Origin: Flavobacterium sp. ACAM 123
GTDB taxonomy: Bacteria > Bacteroidota > Bacteroidia > Flavobacteriales > Flavobacteriaceae
Reading direction: 5' to 3'
NCBI RefSeq assembly: GCF_000264055.1
Contig: NZ_AJXL01000014.1
Location: 1 to 50,040 of the forward strand
DNA length: 50,040 nucleotides
Shown: positions 35,854 through 45,570 of the stretch, piece after piece
Position numbering within the stretch: the first letter of the stretch is position 1
Layout of the letters: each line of letters opens with the position of its first letter
Notes under the pieces: generated by a model
What the model was told of the DNA's origin: nothing
Seen by the model: only the letters and a program-made list of their open reading frames with translations
Databases searched by the model: none
Made by a program: the position numbers and the translations under genes

Positions 35854-37395
35854 ATGAAGTCTAAAATAGAAGAATTAAACGATAAAATTGCTCAAGCTCA
35901 TTTGGGTGGAGGTAAAGATAGAATCACAAAACAACACCAAAAAAAGAAATTAACAGCTAGAGAGCGTGTTGAATATTTGATGGATGAAGGTTCTTTTGAA
36001 GAAATTGGGATATTGGTAACACACCGTACAACTGATTTTGGAATGGCAAAAGAGTTGTATTATGGAGATGGTGTTATTACCGGATACGGAACCATTAATG
36101 GTAGATTAGTCTATGTTTTTGCTCAGGATTTCACCGTTTTTGGCGGGGCACTTTCTGAAACGCATGCAGAGAAAATCTGTAAAGTGATGGATATGGCAGT
36201 CAAAATGGGAGCACCCATGATCGGACTAAACGATTCAGGTGGTGCCCGTATTCAAGAAGGGGTACGCTCTCTTGGCGGGTATGCTGATATTTTCTATAGA
36301 AACGTGCAAGCAAGTGGCGTGATTCCGCAACTATCGGCTATTATGGGCCCCTGCGCCGGCGGAGCGGTGTATTCTCCCGCCATGACTGATTTTACCATGA
36401 TGGTGGAAGATACAAGTTACATGTTTGTGACGGGACCTAGTGTGGTAAAAACGGTTACTAATGAAACCGTAACAGCTGAGGAACTGGGTGGTGCTAGCAC
36501 ACATTCCACTAAATCTGGCGTGGCACATCTTACTTCTGCAAATGATGTGGAATGTCTGGAAGATATAAAGAAATTATTGAGTTATCTACCACAAAGTAAT
36601 AAAGAGACGACTGCAAAGTTGCCTTATGAATTAAACGATGAGGTACGCGAACAACTTGCAACGATTATTCCTGATAATCCAAACAAGCCGTATGACATGC
36701 ATAACGTTATTGCTGGGATTATCGATGAAGATTCTTTCTTTGAAGTTCATAAAAATTATGCCGAAAATATCATCGTGGGCTTTGCCAGATTAGGCGGAAG
36801 AAGCATTGGTATTGTGGCAAATCAGCCTATGTACTTAGCTGGTGTTTTGGATGTAAACAGTTCGAAAAAAGCAGCACGATTTACCCGTTTTTGTGATTGC
36901 TTCAATATCCCTTTGTTGGTATTAGTAGATGTACCGGGGTTCTTACCAGGGACAGACCAAGAGTGGCATGGGATTATCGTGCATGGTGCTAAACTGTTGT
37001 ATGCTTTAAGTGAAGCTACCGTTCCTAGAATTACCGTTATCACACGAAAAGCATATGGTGGTGCTTATGATGTGATGAACTCAAAACACATTGGTGCCGA
37101 CATGAATTATGCATGGCCAACTGCCGAAATTGCCGTGATGGGAGCTAAAGGGGCTTCGGAAATTATCTTTAAAAACGAAATTAACAAAGCGGAAGATCCC
37201 GCAGCCAAACTTTTAGAAAAAGAAGCAGAATATGCAAGGTTGTTTGCTAATCCTTATACTGCAGCGCAAAGAGGTTTTGTAGATGAGGTGATCTTGCCGG
37301 AAGACACACGTAGAAAATTGATTAAAGCGTACAGTATGCTTGAAAATAAGGTAAGTACTACTCCTGACAGAAAACACGGGAATATTCCGTTGTAG
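35854..37395 (+). CDS. acyl-CoA carboxylase beta subunit (carboxyltransferase)
   Basis: A 513-aa carboxyltransferase of the PccB/methylmalonyl-CoA decarboxylase alpha type. It has the two crotonase-like halves: '[20 protein letters not shown]' and '[18 protein letters not shown]'-like '[12 protein letters not shown]' in the first, '[19 protein letters not shown]' and '[19 protein letters not shown]' in the second. With the BCCP and biotin carboxylase upstream it forms a complete acyl-CoA carboxylase; propionyl-CoA carboxylation to methylmalonyl-CoA is the likeliest role. The 217-base gap to accC contains structured repeats, not a terminator. Confidence 0.93.
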   Translation: MKSKIEELNDKIAQAHLGGGKDRITKQHQKKKLTARERVEYLMDEGSFEEIGILVTHRTTDFGMAKELYYGDGVITGYGTINGRLVYVFAQDFTVFGGALSETHAEKICKVMDMAVKMGAPMIGLNDSGGARIQEGVRSLGGYADIFYRNVQASGVIPQLSAIMGPCAGGAVYSPAMTDFTMMVEDTSYMFVTGPSVVKTVTNETVTAEELGGASTHSTKSGVAHLTSANDVECLEDIKKLLSYLPQSNKETTAKLPYELNDEVREQLATIIPDNPNKPYDMHNVIAGIIDEDSFFEVHKNYAENIIVGFARLGGRSIGIVANQPMYLAGVLDVNSSKKAARFTRFCDCFNIPLLVLVDVPGFLPGTDQEWHGIIVHGAKLLYALSEATVPRITVITRKAYGGAYDVMNSKHIGADMNYAWPTAEIAVMGAKGASEIIFKNEINKAEDPAAKLLEKEAEYARLFANPYTAAQRGFVDEVILPEDTRRKLIKAYSMLENKVSTTPDRKHGNIPL

Positions 37396-37415
37396 CTTTT
37401 TTACAGATGTAGCAG

Positions 37416-37461
37416 AGAAGCGATTGTTGAATAGAGGGAATTCTATACAACAATCGCTTCT
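37416..37461 (+). terminator. hairpin after the acyl-CoA carboxylase set
   Basis: AGAAGCGATTGTTG (37416-37429) pairs perfectly with 37448-37461 around an 18-base loop, 20 bases after the carboxyltransferase stop. There is only a weak T-run after it, so termination is likely but not certain. The remainder of the gap to 37699 shows no gene. Confidence 0.6.
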
Positions 37462-37699
37462 TGACTTATAAGCTGAGTTAGATTTGTTAATTTCATAAAA
37501 TATCATTTAAGCTTAGAAATTCTTGTGAAATTATCCATACCCTAAATCTAAAATTTAGTTTGTGGTTATACATTATTTTAGTATCATCAAAAGTAATAAA
37601 GTCTCACGTCGAAATAATAATCCTACTTAGGTTAATATTACTATGATACAAGAGCAGTGGTAAACACGAAAAAAAATTAATATAATTAGTCTTTTTTGA

Positions 37700-38134
37700 C
37701 TATATCACGTCTTTTATAAACTCATCGTATGCTGAATAGAAAAGTTCTAAAGCATTCATTTTTTCATTGTAAAACATAAAGATTTCGTCCCAATATTGTC
37801 GATTACTGACACTCACTCCCAGTTTTTCAACCCAAATGCGACTGATTGTTTTTCCGTTTTCAAGAACGTAGTCTCTTTCAAATACTAAATTGGCAACGAA
37901 TTCTTCTTCTAGTATGTTTTTTAAGGCCTGCAGTTTATCAAAGTAAGCATTTCGGGTATCCTTGTTTCGGGGCTCAATATCAATTAAAACTTGGGCTTTC
38001 TTATTATCCACATAAAATTTAAAAGAGAAGTCTTTAATTTTCGTGTCATACAACAACCATTTTCTGGGGAATTTTTCTGCGAACGTGACCCAGAACTCTC
38101 TCTTTAATTTTTGAGTTTCTTCTTTGCTATACAT
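37700..38134 (-). CDS. DUF4268 family protein
   Basis: A 144-aa protein of the DUF4268 type ('SKEETQKLKREFWVTFAEKF', 'IDIEPRNKDTRNAYFDKLQ', 'VFERDYVLENGKTISRIWVE'). The family occurs both alone and as the C-terminal part of nuclease-like proteins; its biochemical role is unknown. I chose the ATG at 38134 over an upstream GTG at 38167 because 'MYSKEE' begins the conserved region. It is divergent from the Nudix gene, with 84 bases between the starts. Confidence 0.82.
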   Translation of the reverse strand: MYSKEETQKLKREFWVTFAEKFPRKWLLYDTKIKDFSFKFYVDNKKAQVLIDIEPRNKDTRNAYFDKLQALKNILEEEFVANLVFERDYVLENGKTISRIWVEKLGVSVSNRQYWDEIFMFYNEKMNALELFYSAYDEFIKDVI

Positions 38135-38218
38135 TTTGATGGTTTGATTATTAGAAAATTTGCGCACTATAATTTTCTACAGTATATTTACTTTAATATG
38201 CAAAAATAGACTTTGATT

Positions 38219-38869
38219 ATGGATTTTCAACATTTTTTAGAATATGTTCCTTATTTGGCGGAGGCAAAACTTCCAGCGATGGCGGCTCATTTAAAGATGG
38301 TTCCGTTTGAAAGAACAGAAAGCTTGAAGAACACATTCGAAGAATATAAAAATCCAAGAATGGCGGCTGTTATGATGTTGTTTTACCCAAAGAACGGGAT
38401 GACGCATTTGGTATTAATTGTTCGGAATTCCTATGAAGGAGTTCATTCTGGACAAATAGCATTCCCAGGTGGAAAATGGGAAACAGAAGATGAAAATTTT
38501 TCTATAACCGCTTTGCGTGAAACACATGAGGAGGTAGGAATCCATCCTGATAAGATGGAAATCATTAAATTTTTTACGCCTACCTATATCCCTCCAAGTA
38601 ACTTTATGGTTCATCCTTTTTTTGGAATCTGTAAAGAGGAAGTTTGCTTTGTACTTGATCCAACGGAAGTTTCTAGCATCATTGAATTGCCATTATCTGT
38701 TTTCCTAAGCGACAAAATAATAATTGATGCAACATTATCTACTTCTTATGCTAAAAACGTCAATGTTCCTGCCTTTGATATTGAAGGTCACGTGGTATGG
38801 GGTGCTACGGCAATGATGCTAAGTGAGTTAAAAGATGTTTTGAAGTCAGTTTTAGATTTAGAAAAATGA
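38219..38869 (+). CDS. CoA pyrophosphatase-type Nudix hydrolase
   Basis: A 216-aa Nudix protein of the Nudt7/CoAse group, which cleaves CoA and its derivatives to 4'-phosphopantetheine and 3',5'-ADP. The CoA-binding UPF0035-like stretch 'HLVLIVRNSYEGVHSGQIAF' runs into the Nudix box 'PGGKWETEDENFSITALRE', 'THEEVGI'. The Nudix box has the one-residue-longer spacing typical of CoAses. The ATG at 38219 is chosen over an in-frame TTG at 38213. Two hairpins follow the stop. Confidence 0.88.
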   Translation: MDFQHFLEYVPYLAEAKLPAMAAHLKMVPFERTESLKNTFEEYKNPRMAAVMMLFYPKNGMTHLVLIVRNSYEGVHSGQIAFPGGKWETEDENFSITALRETHEEVGIHPDKMEIIKFFTPTYIPPSNFMVHPFFGICKEEVCFVLDPTEVSSIIELPLSVFLSDKIIIDATLSTSYAKNVNVPAFDIEGHVVWGATAMMLSELKDVLKSVLDLEK

Positions 38870-38895
38870 TCAAAGAAGTATCGATTAAGAGGAGA

Positions 38896-38961
38896 ACATA
38901 CAAAGTGGTTGTTCCACTTTGTATGTAGCCATTACGATATAACACAAAAAAAATATCGTAA
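38896..38961. repeat. twin hairpins between the Nudix and acyltransferase genes
   Basis: Hairpin 1: ACATACAAAGTGG (38896-38908) pairs with 38914-38926 around TTGTT. Hairpin 2: TTACGATAT (38932-38940) pairs with 38953-38961 around 12 bases. The exact -7 box TAAGTTTG (38959-38966) for the downstream gene begins inside the second arm, so the structure could both end one transcript and influence the next. Confidence 0.6.
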
Positions 38962-38999
38962 GTTTGTCTAACAAATTTAGAAAGTAAACACATCATCTT

Positions 39000-39809
39000 A
39001 TGGGGTTATTGAAGAGAAATCCTTTTGGACACGTACTTTTCGTAAAGAGATGGTTAATCCGACTTTTCGGAGCAGTTACCCACAGAAGGTATAGAGGTTT
39101 CAATGAATTAAATATTGAAGGCTCTGATATTATTAGAAATTTACCGCATACCAATGTATTATTTATATCGAATCATCAGACCTACTTTGCTGATGTCGTA
39201 GCAATGTTTCATGTATTTAATGCCAGCTTGAAGGGAAGAGAAGATAATATTAAAAACGTTTTGTATTTATGGAATCCCAAGTTGAATATTTATTACGTGG
39301 CTGCTAAGGAAACAATGCAAGCTGGTTTATTGACCAGAATAATGGCTTATGGCGGTGCAATTACAGTGGAACGAACTTGGCGTTCAAAAGGAAAGGATGT
39401 TATTGATAAAAAAGACGTAAACCCGAATGATACAGAAAACATTAAAATAGCACTCAAAGATGGTTGGGTAATTACGTTTCCACAAGGAACTACAACATCT
39501 TTTAAGCCCGTTCGTAAAGGAACGGCACATATAATTAAAGAGCATCGCCCAATAGTGGTTCCCATAGTTATCGATGGTTTCCGTCGCTCTTTTGACAAGA
39601 AGGGGTTGCGCATGAAAAAGAAAGGAATTCTACAATCGTTTATTATCAAAGAGCCTCTTGAAATTGATTATGATAATGATTCTATTGATGAAATCGTAGA
39701 AAAAGTTGAATATGCAATTGAACAACATTGTTCTTTTCTAAAGGTAATTCCAGCCGAGGAAAAAGAAGAAGAAGAAAAATTAAATAAATTCCGTAAGTGG
39801 GAATATTAA
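39000..39809 (+). CDS. PlsC-like 1-acyl-sn-glycerol-3-phosphate acyltransferase
   Basis: A 269-aa acyltransferase of the PlsC superfamily, adding an acyl chain to a lysophospholipid or related lipid at the inner membrane. The active-site motif reads 'FISNHQTYFADVVAMFH' (His and Asp five residues apart instead of four) and the substrate-binding motif is 'ITFPQGTTTSFKPVRKG', in place of FPEGTRS. 'HIIKEHRPIVVPIVIDG' is also typical. These variants are shared by a Bacteroidota subgroup as far as I know. The C-terminus is a charged helix. A strong terminator follows. Confidence 0.87.
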   Translation: MGLLKRNPFGHVLFVKRWLIRLFGAVTHRRYRGFNELNIEGSDIIRNLPHTNVLFISNHQTYFADVVAMFHVFNASLKGREDNIKNVLYLWNPKLNIYYVAAKETMQAGLLTRIMAYGGAITVERTWRSKGKDVIDKKDVNPNDTENIKIALKDGWVITFPQGTTTSFKPVRKGTAHIIKEHRPIVVPIVIDGFRRSFDKKGLRMKKKGILQSFIIKEPLEIDYDNDSIDEIVEKVEYAIEQHCSFLKVIPAEEKEEEEKLNKFRKWEY

Positions 39810-39842
39810 TAGGATACTAGTTTTTATTTATTACAAAAATAC

Positions 39843-39877
39843 AAACCCAGCAATTATTTAAAATTGCTGGGTTTTTT
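39843..39877. terminator. bidirectional intrinsic terminator
   Basis: AAACCCAGCAATT (39843-39855) pairs with 39862-39874 around a 6-base loop, with T-tract on the right and A-tract on the left. It lies between the convergent acyltransferase and anti-sigma-like genes. Confidence 0.88.
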
Positions 39878-39901
39878 ATGTGAAAAAAATAAATACCACT
39901 A

Positions 39902-40534
39902 CTACAAGTCTATTTTCTTCAGTTCTTTATAATTATCGTATAGCCTTCGCAGTAAAACACCGTATAGCAGTCTATAGAACAACCAAAACAATCCAAAAAG
40001 CACGATACTAACTAATGCTAAGATACCAACGGTCACTGCCATTATTATCGGGTCACTTTCAATTTTCTCTCTCAAAAGAACAGTTTCGGGATTGTAAAAC
40101 AAAGCAATTACAAATCCAATAATTAGAAGAATCCCAATCATAGCCAAATTATACCAAACATAGTATTGCACCGTTTTACGGGTTTTCAAAATATCTTTCA
40201 TCAGTTGTTTTGTGGAAGCTATTGTTGAAATTCTTATATAGTTTTTATAAAACAAATAAATAAAAATTACGATTACTGCGTAACTTAAATAGTTAAATAT
40301 CTTTAAATAGGAAACGAATCCATTGTTATTGATATTTTCAAGATAATCATCAGCGTTAAAAATTAAGCTTAAAGAGGTCCATAACAAAACCTCCAAAATA
40401 CTGATAATTAAAATCCACTTCACAATAGATGACGATTTCTTATGGATCATCTTGTAAATTTCTATTTCTGATACTTGCTCAAAAGAATCTTTGTTCTTTT
40501 GCCAATCTTTTTTTAATAAATCCAGCTCTTTCAT
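39902..40534 (-). CDS. four-helix membrane protein, likely partner of the ECF sigma factor
   Basis: A 210-aa protein with about four hydrophobic segments ('IVKWILIISILEVLLWTSL', 'LSYAVIVIFIYLFY', 'YNLAMIGILLIIGFVIALF', 'MAVTVGILALVSIVLFGLFW') and a soluble N-terminus of ~35 residues ('LLKKDWQKNKDSFEQVSE'). It starts 5 bases after the sigma factor gene ends, so both are made from one transcript. The place and topology suggest an anti-sigma factor or membrane sensor for that sigma factor, but there is no recognisable zinc or FecR-type anti-sigma motif. Homologues are common next to sigma genes in Flavobacteriia. Confidence 0.72.
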   Translation of the reverse strand: MKELDLLKKDWQKNKDSFEQVSEIEIYKMIHKKSSSIVKWILIISILEVLLWTSLSLIFNADDYLENINNNGFVSYLKIFNYLSYAVIVIFIYLFYKNYIRISTIASTKQLMKDILKTRKTVQYYVWYNLAMIGILLIIGFVIALFYNPETVLLREKIESDPIIMAVTVGILALVSIVLFGLFWLFYRLLYGVLLRRLYDNYKELKKIDL

Positions 40535-40539
40535 ATTCC

Positions 40540-41034
40540 TTAAGGATTTAATATTTTTTTTAGTTTTCCTTTTATCCTGTTCATTTTCACCCTAGCATTC
40601 ACTTCGCTAATCCCTAATGTTTCTGCTATTTCGCGGTAATCCTTATCCTCGAGATACATAAAAACTAATGCTTTTTCTATGTCGTTTAATTGGTAAACGG
40701 CTTTATACATAAGTTTAATTTGCTCCTCCTCTTCATAATTGTAATCGATGTCTTTAATGAAGTGTTGCCGTCCTTCATATTCAACAGTAGCTATAGAGCG
40801 TTTGTTTTTTCTATAAAGTGTGATTGCGGTATTTAGTGCTACACGATAGGCCCAAGTGGAAAATTTGCTATCGCCTCTAAACTTCGGAAACGCCTTCCAC
40901 AATTGTATAGTAACCTCTTGAAACAAGTCTTTGTGTGAATCTTCGCAATTAGTATATAACCGACAAATTTTGTGGATTATATTCTGATTTTCCTTCAATT
41001 GCGCGACAAAAGAATGTTCTAGATTTTCACTCAT
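40540..41034 (-). CDS. ECF-type RNA polymerase sigma factor
   Basis: A 164-aa sigma-70 family protein with only regions 2 and 4, as in ECF sigma factors. Region 2: 'IIHKICRLYTNCEDSHKDLF', then 'QEVTIQLWKAFPKFRGDSKF', 'STWAYRVALNTAITLYRKNK'. Region 4: 'ALVFMYLEDKDYREIAETLG' and the helix 'ISEVNARVKMNRIKGKLKK'. The gene starts with ATG and is followed at once by a membrane protein gene, its probable regulator. Confidence 0.93.
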   Translation of the reverse strand: MSENLEHSFVAQLKENQNIIHKICRLYTNCEDSHKDLFQEVTIQLWKAFPKFRGDSKFSTWAYRVALNTAITLYRKNKRSIATVEYEGRQHFIKDIDYNYEEEEQIKLMYKAVYQLNDIEKALVFMYLEDKDYREIAETLGISEVNARVKMNRIKGKLKKILNP

Positions 41035-41535
41035 AATTCATTAGTATTGTTCAAGTCAAATTTGTTACAAAGTAATACATTTTTTAGGAGCACAAAGAGT
41101 TAGTTTAATAGTTACGCCTCGTCCCGCTGTACATTGCAATCTCCCGTAAAAACGCGAGGATTTTCATTTCCATCAGGGCTATTTTAGCGCTATTTTTTTC
41201 CAGAACAGCATTTTTTTTAAATGCGTTATTGGACTATGAAGGAAGGATCAAGCCTGCAATACAACTTTTTTTACTGATTTAAAGTTGCTATAACGGGTGT
41301 TGTAAGAGGCCTTAAAAAAAGTAATATCCCTTTTAGTTTATGAAAAAAACATTTTACTTTATATAGAATTAATACCGATTATATATTCGATAGACACTAA
41401 GTTCGTGGTACTATTTTTATAATAAATTGGCATTATACCAGAACGTTTTAGACTAAACCATAAATTCGATTGGTATAATAATAAGGTATTTTGTCGATCT
41501 TCAGTAACTTCGTGAAACATATTAGGATGTAAAAC
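41035..41535. other. 500-base gap with a dispersed repeat
   Basis: No gene is seen. Near the right end stands repeat copy A (41432-41479). The sequence between is AT-rich with poly-T and poly-A runs. The gap precedes a decayed gene whose start codon appears lost. Confidence 0.5.
41432..41479 (+). repeat. dispersed intergenic repeat, copy A, with inverted ends
   Basis: The element is bounded by ATTATACCA (41432-41440) and its complement TGGTATAAT (41471-41479), and contains the shared core AACGTTTTAGACTAAACC and TAAATTCGATTGG. Copies B (46051-46096) and C (17476-17518) share the core. Confidence 0.6.
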
Positions 41536-42839
41536 AGGAATATTCCAAAATCTAAGAATCCCAGAGTCGTTATCATTGGTGTTGGTTTTGCAGGAATTGC
41601 ACTAGCTAAAGAACTGAAGAATCAAAAAGTACAAGTAGTTCTTTTGGACAAGCACAATTATCATACTTTACTGCCGCTACTTCATCAGGTGGCGACGGAA
41701 AGTCTTGAGGCAGGTTCTATTGCTTATCCAATTCGTAAGGTGATTCAGGAATATAATGATTTTTATTTTCGACTCACCTCTGTTCAGGAAATAGATACCA
41801 AAAACAAAAAAGTATTAACTGAAATAGGAGATTTAAGCTATGATTATCAGGTCATCGCGACCGGTTCTAAAACTAATTATTTTGGGAATAGAGAAATTAA
41901 GCGCAACAGTATGGCCATGAAAACTATTCCGCAATCGCTTAACATACGAGGTCTTATTCTGGTGAACTTTGAGCAAGCAGTCTTGACTACTGATACTGCT
42001 GACAAGGATAGTTTAATCAATTTTGTAATCGTAGGTGGCGGACCAACAGGAGTAGAGCTTACCGGAGCGTTAGCCGAGATGAAAAAAGCAATCCTTCAAA
42101 AGGATTATCCGGATTTAGATATCGCAAAAATGGAGATTAACCTCATTCAAAGCGGTGACAGGATTCTAAACACCATGAGTGAAAAATCATCCAAAGCCGC
42201 CAAAAATTTCTTAGTGGAGCTGGGGGTGATAATTTGGAAAAATGTACGAGTGACTAATTATGACGGTCGTACTATAACAACAAACTCCGAGTTGGTTTTT
42301 GAAACGGCAACCCTTATTGGACCGCTGGTGTTCAAGGAGCTATGGTAGCTGGTTTAGATGCAAATTCTTTAGTGGAGAGAGTAGAACGTATTCGTGTCAA
42401 TCAATACAATCAGGTAAAGGGCTATGATAATATCTTTGCAATAGGAGATATCACTTCTATGGAAACGGAAGAGTACCCGCAAGGACATCCGATTATGGCA
42501 CAACCTGCTTTACAAAAAGGAAAATGGCTAGGGGAAAATATTGTAAAATTAATTCAAAATAAAACCATGGTACCATTCGATTATAATGACAAAGGATCGA
42601 TGGTAACTATTGGACGCAATAAAGCGGTAGTGGATTTACCTAATTACCATTTCAGTGGCGTTTTTGCTTGGTTTGTGTGGATGTTTGTGCATTTATTCTC
42701 ACTGATTGGATTCAAAAATAAAGCCGTAGTGTTCCTTAGCTGGGTTTATAATTACATTCGTTTTGACCGTGAGGGACGGTTGATTATCAGACCCTATAAA
42801 AAGAAAAGTTTTACTGCTTTTATAAGTGATGAGGTTTAA
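41536..42839 (+). pseudogene. type II NADH dehydrogenase, start codon lost and frameshifted
   Basis: Encodes the body of an NAD(P)/FAD-dependent oxidoreductase of the NDH-2 type: FAD motif 'VVIIGVGFAGIALAKEL', 'LLDKHNYHTLLPLLHQVATE', NAD motif 'FVIVGGGPTGVELTGALAEM' and 'DNIFAIGDIT', with a C-terminal amphipathic anchor ('FAWFVWMFVHLFSLIGF'). The expected start, before 'NIPKSKNPRV', is AGG (41536-41538) instead of ATG, with a TAA just upstream. At 42317-42318 one T is missing: ATTGG where ATTTGG would restore 'TLIWTAGVQGAMV'. The whole frame would then be about 434 aa. Two independent lesions argue for a real pseudogene rather than one sequencing error. Confidence 0.85.
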
Positions 42840-43106
42840 TTGATTTAAAATATAATAGAATTATTTAGCAGAGAAAGACTGTAGTATGCTCTTTAAAAAA
42901 CGCCAATACTACCTTTGAAGTGGAACGGGTTTATACAATAAAACGTGGTCATCGTGGCTGTAATAGCATTCTTACGGGCCTGGTAATCAGTATTTAAAGT
43001 GATGTGATAACATTCTTACAATGCTTTGATTAATAATATTTTAACTTAATTTTAATATTTGTAACGTATTAAAAATCATATATTTAATGAATAATAACGT
43101 ATTGCG

Positions 43107-43137
43107 TTGTAACGACGCTTTTTTTACAATAGTTTTG
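43107..43137 (+). promoter_or_regulatory. flavobacterial promoter for the polyketide synthase
   Basis: TTG (43107-43109), 20-base spacer, TAGTTTTG (43130-43137): an exact TTG-N17-23-TANNTTTG match. A second TAGTTTTG follows at 43141-43148. The ATG is at 43174. The rest of the gap after 42839 shows no gene. Confidence 0.65.
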
Positions 43138-43173
43138 AATTAGTTTTGGATTTTAAACGAAGCCTTAAAATTA

Positions 43174-44393
43174 ATGAAAAGTATTATTATTTCTAATTTC
43201 AAACCCATTCTTGTGGGTAAATTAATCGATCAACAAAAACTTAATCAATACACAAAGTTTCTTTATCATCATTTTCAACATCTAGGAGAACCAGTTGAAG
43301 ATTTAATTAATGAGATGCAAATCGGTCCAAGTAGTTTTGATGAGATCTCAAATCAGGTTGATAAGTATTCGATTCCTTCTCAAAGTATCAATAAAAGACA
43401 AATTCTAATTTTTGAAGAGGTAGAAGATTTTCTTGAAAATAAGATGGAGACAACCTCACCTTCGGATTATGACTTCCCTTCAACTTTAGAGACAAAGACA
43501 GGGAATACCTTTGGTCCCAAAATTGGGGTTCGAATGGAATGGTTCAAAAAAAAATGGGTTATGTTTTTGACGAGTTTTATTCAGATGTTGATGAAGCACC
43601 GGAAAATTTAGTTCATGTAACTTGTTCTGGCTATTCTTCACCTAGCGTCGCTCAACATGCTACAATAAGCAGGAACTGGGAAACAACTCAGGTTACGCAT
43701 TCATATCAAATGGGGTGTTACGGTGCTTTTCCTGCTATTCGTACGGCCAGTAGCTTGATAAGTGGCAGTAATCTTAATGGTAGAGCCGATGTGGTTCATA
43801 CGGAGTTACTTTCAGCACATTTAAATTTGACAGAATTTTCTATAGCAAATACGATGATTTGCTCCCTTTTTGCTGATGGTTTTATTGGCTATTCTTTGTA
43901 TGAAGAAGAGTCCTTCTGGAACGATAAAGCAGTATTAGAAAAAAAAGGATTGCGAATTTTGGCTTCACACGAAGTGATTATTCCGGATTCATTGGAAGAT
44001 ATGTCTTGGGAAATAGGGGAATACAATTTCCTAATGACCCTTTCTAAAAGAGTTCCCGTTTTTATACGTAAAAATATCAAGGGTTTTCTAACGACACTTT
44101 GCTATAAAGTAGGTCTTGATCTTGAAGAAGAAAAGTCTAAAATGCATTTTGCCATACATCCAGGCGGACCAAAAATTATTGATTATGTCGTAAATGCGAT
44201 TGGAATAACTAAAAAACAAGCCAGCTGGTCCTATGACATATTGTACCGCCATGGTAATATGTCGTCAGCGACTGTTCCACATATTTTCAATGAAATTGTC
44301 AACGATTCGAACATAACGGCAGGAACAAAAATTGTTGCAATGGCATTTGGACCCGGCCTTACGGCCACAGGACTGCTACTTGAAAAAATATAA
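43174..44393 (+). pseudogene. type III polyketide synthase split at an A9 tract
   Basis: Two overlapping frames, 43174-43611 and about 43539-44393, make one type III polyketide synthase. Such enzymes condense malonyl-CoA onto an acyl starter to give pyrones, resorcinols or chalcone-type products. The catalytic triad is intact: Cys182 in 'HSYQMGCYGAFPAI', His329 in 'HFAIHPGGPKIID', Asn362 in 'YRHGNMSSATV' (numbered in the repaired frame), and 'AMAFGPGLTATGLLLEKI' closes the protein. At 43546-43554 a run of nine A's shifts the frame; adding one A gives a continuous 406 aa. The good promoter and intact active site suggest recent or reversible inactivation, or a sequencing error. No tailoring genes are adjacent. 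Confidence 0.85.
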
Positions 44394-44502
44394 GCGCGGG
44401 ATTGTAGACTGAAAAACTATATTTATGCGAAAAATATAGAATGATTAAACAATAATGAGTTGTAAAAAGTGAGTTAGCCAAGCCGGTTTCTTAACTTATT
44501 TT

Positions 44503-45570
44503 TTATAGCTCATTATTTTTTTTGCCATAATAGTTTACCATCAAATTCACAAACTTACTGTAACTCCGTATGCCGTCTTTTTGTTGATTCAATTTTAAGA
44601 ATTGATCATAAAACAAATGAAAACCAGCTTCGATAGGTGTTTTATATTCCTTTCTGAAATTTACACTTTCCTGGTAGTTCATTAATATGCCGGGGTGAAC
44701 TGTTGTGATCAATTGGTCAAATGATTTCTTGTTGTTAAATTCTAAAATTCCTAAACAATACCGCAAGGCATAACTGTATCCTGAATATTGAATGTATAAA
44801 TCGTCATTTTTTATAGATCCAAGAAAGCCAATAAAATTGCATTCGCTTTCGCTGGCAAATCCCATTTGGTGTGCCATCTCATGATTGGCCGTCATAGGGA
44901 AACTATACATCGGACCTAAATAGTTTACTTGTGCTTCATTGGTAAACGGATTTAAATAGCCGCTAAATCCCATATACGTTAAGGGCACGCTAAATAAAGA
45001 TTTTTTAGTACTTAAATTTATAAAACGAAAGTTTTGATGTTGCTTCGACAAGTTATCATACCCGTTTAAATTCATTGTAAAAACCTTTTCCTGAGAATAA
45101 GGGAACACCACTTTTAAACGATCTGATTTTGTGAGTTGAAATTGAATATGATTCGTTTTTGCAATCAATTTTTTAGTAAAATCCACCAAGTCAACATTTG
45201 CATAGTCTTTTTGAATTTCCATTTTTTCAAACAGCGGCTGGCGATAGTAATTCAGTGCCCATAGCACATGAAACGAAAAATAAAAAACCGATAAAAAACT
45301 AACTAACTGCAAGCTGTTGGCTTTCCAATTTTGTTTCCACGATTTTCTTTTGCTCCAGAACCATTTTAAAACTACTATAATTAAAATGATATAGAGACAA
45401 TCCCCTACCGAAAACGGAACGCTTCCCAAGACCATTCTTGAAAACTGAGATAGACTCAAATACACCCCGTTACTGTAATAACGTTCTACACTTTCGGGGA
45501 AAAACGAAATAAGCTGTAGAAGAATTATTTGGATAAAAAGGAAAAAGGGAAGTATGAATTTTTGTTTCAC
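44503..45570 (-). CDS. DUF3810 membrane metallopeptidase-like protein
   Basis: A 355-aa protein with three N-terminal hydrophobic segments ('ILPFFLFIQIILLQLISFF', 'VGDCLYIILIIVVLKWFW', 'LQLVSFLSVFYFSFHVLW') and a soluble C-terminal domain holding an HExxH zinc site, 'TANHEMAHQMGFASESECNF', with a downstream Glu pair as third-ligand candidates. This is the DUF3810 layout. It is probably a membrane zinc peptidase acting outside the inner membrane; substrates are unknown. The start is GTG at 45570. Confidence 0.88.
   Translation of the reverse strand: MKQKFILPFFLFIQIILLQLISFFPESVERYYSNGVYLSLSQFSRMVLGSVPFSVGDCLYIILIIVVLKWFWSKRKSWKQNWKANSLQLVSFLSVFYFSFHVLWALNYYRQPLFEKMEIQKDYANVDLVDFTKKLIAKTNHIQFQLTKSDRLKVVFPYSQEKVFTMNLNGYDNLSKQHQNFRFINLSTKKSLFSVPLTYMGFSGYLNPFTNEAQVNYLGPMYSFPMTANHEMAHQMGFASESECNFIGFLGSIKNDDLYIQYSGYSYALRYCLGILEFNNKKSFDQLITTVHPGILMNYQESVNFRKEYKTPIEAGFHLFYDQFLKLNQQKDGIRSYSKFVNLMVNYYGKKNNEL

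Noticed and set aside
43174..44393. Programmed ribosomal frameshift at the A9 tract as the normal mode of expression
   Set aside because: No stimulatory structure or pseudoknot is evident downstream and type III PKS genes are not known to use one; slippage or error is simpler.
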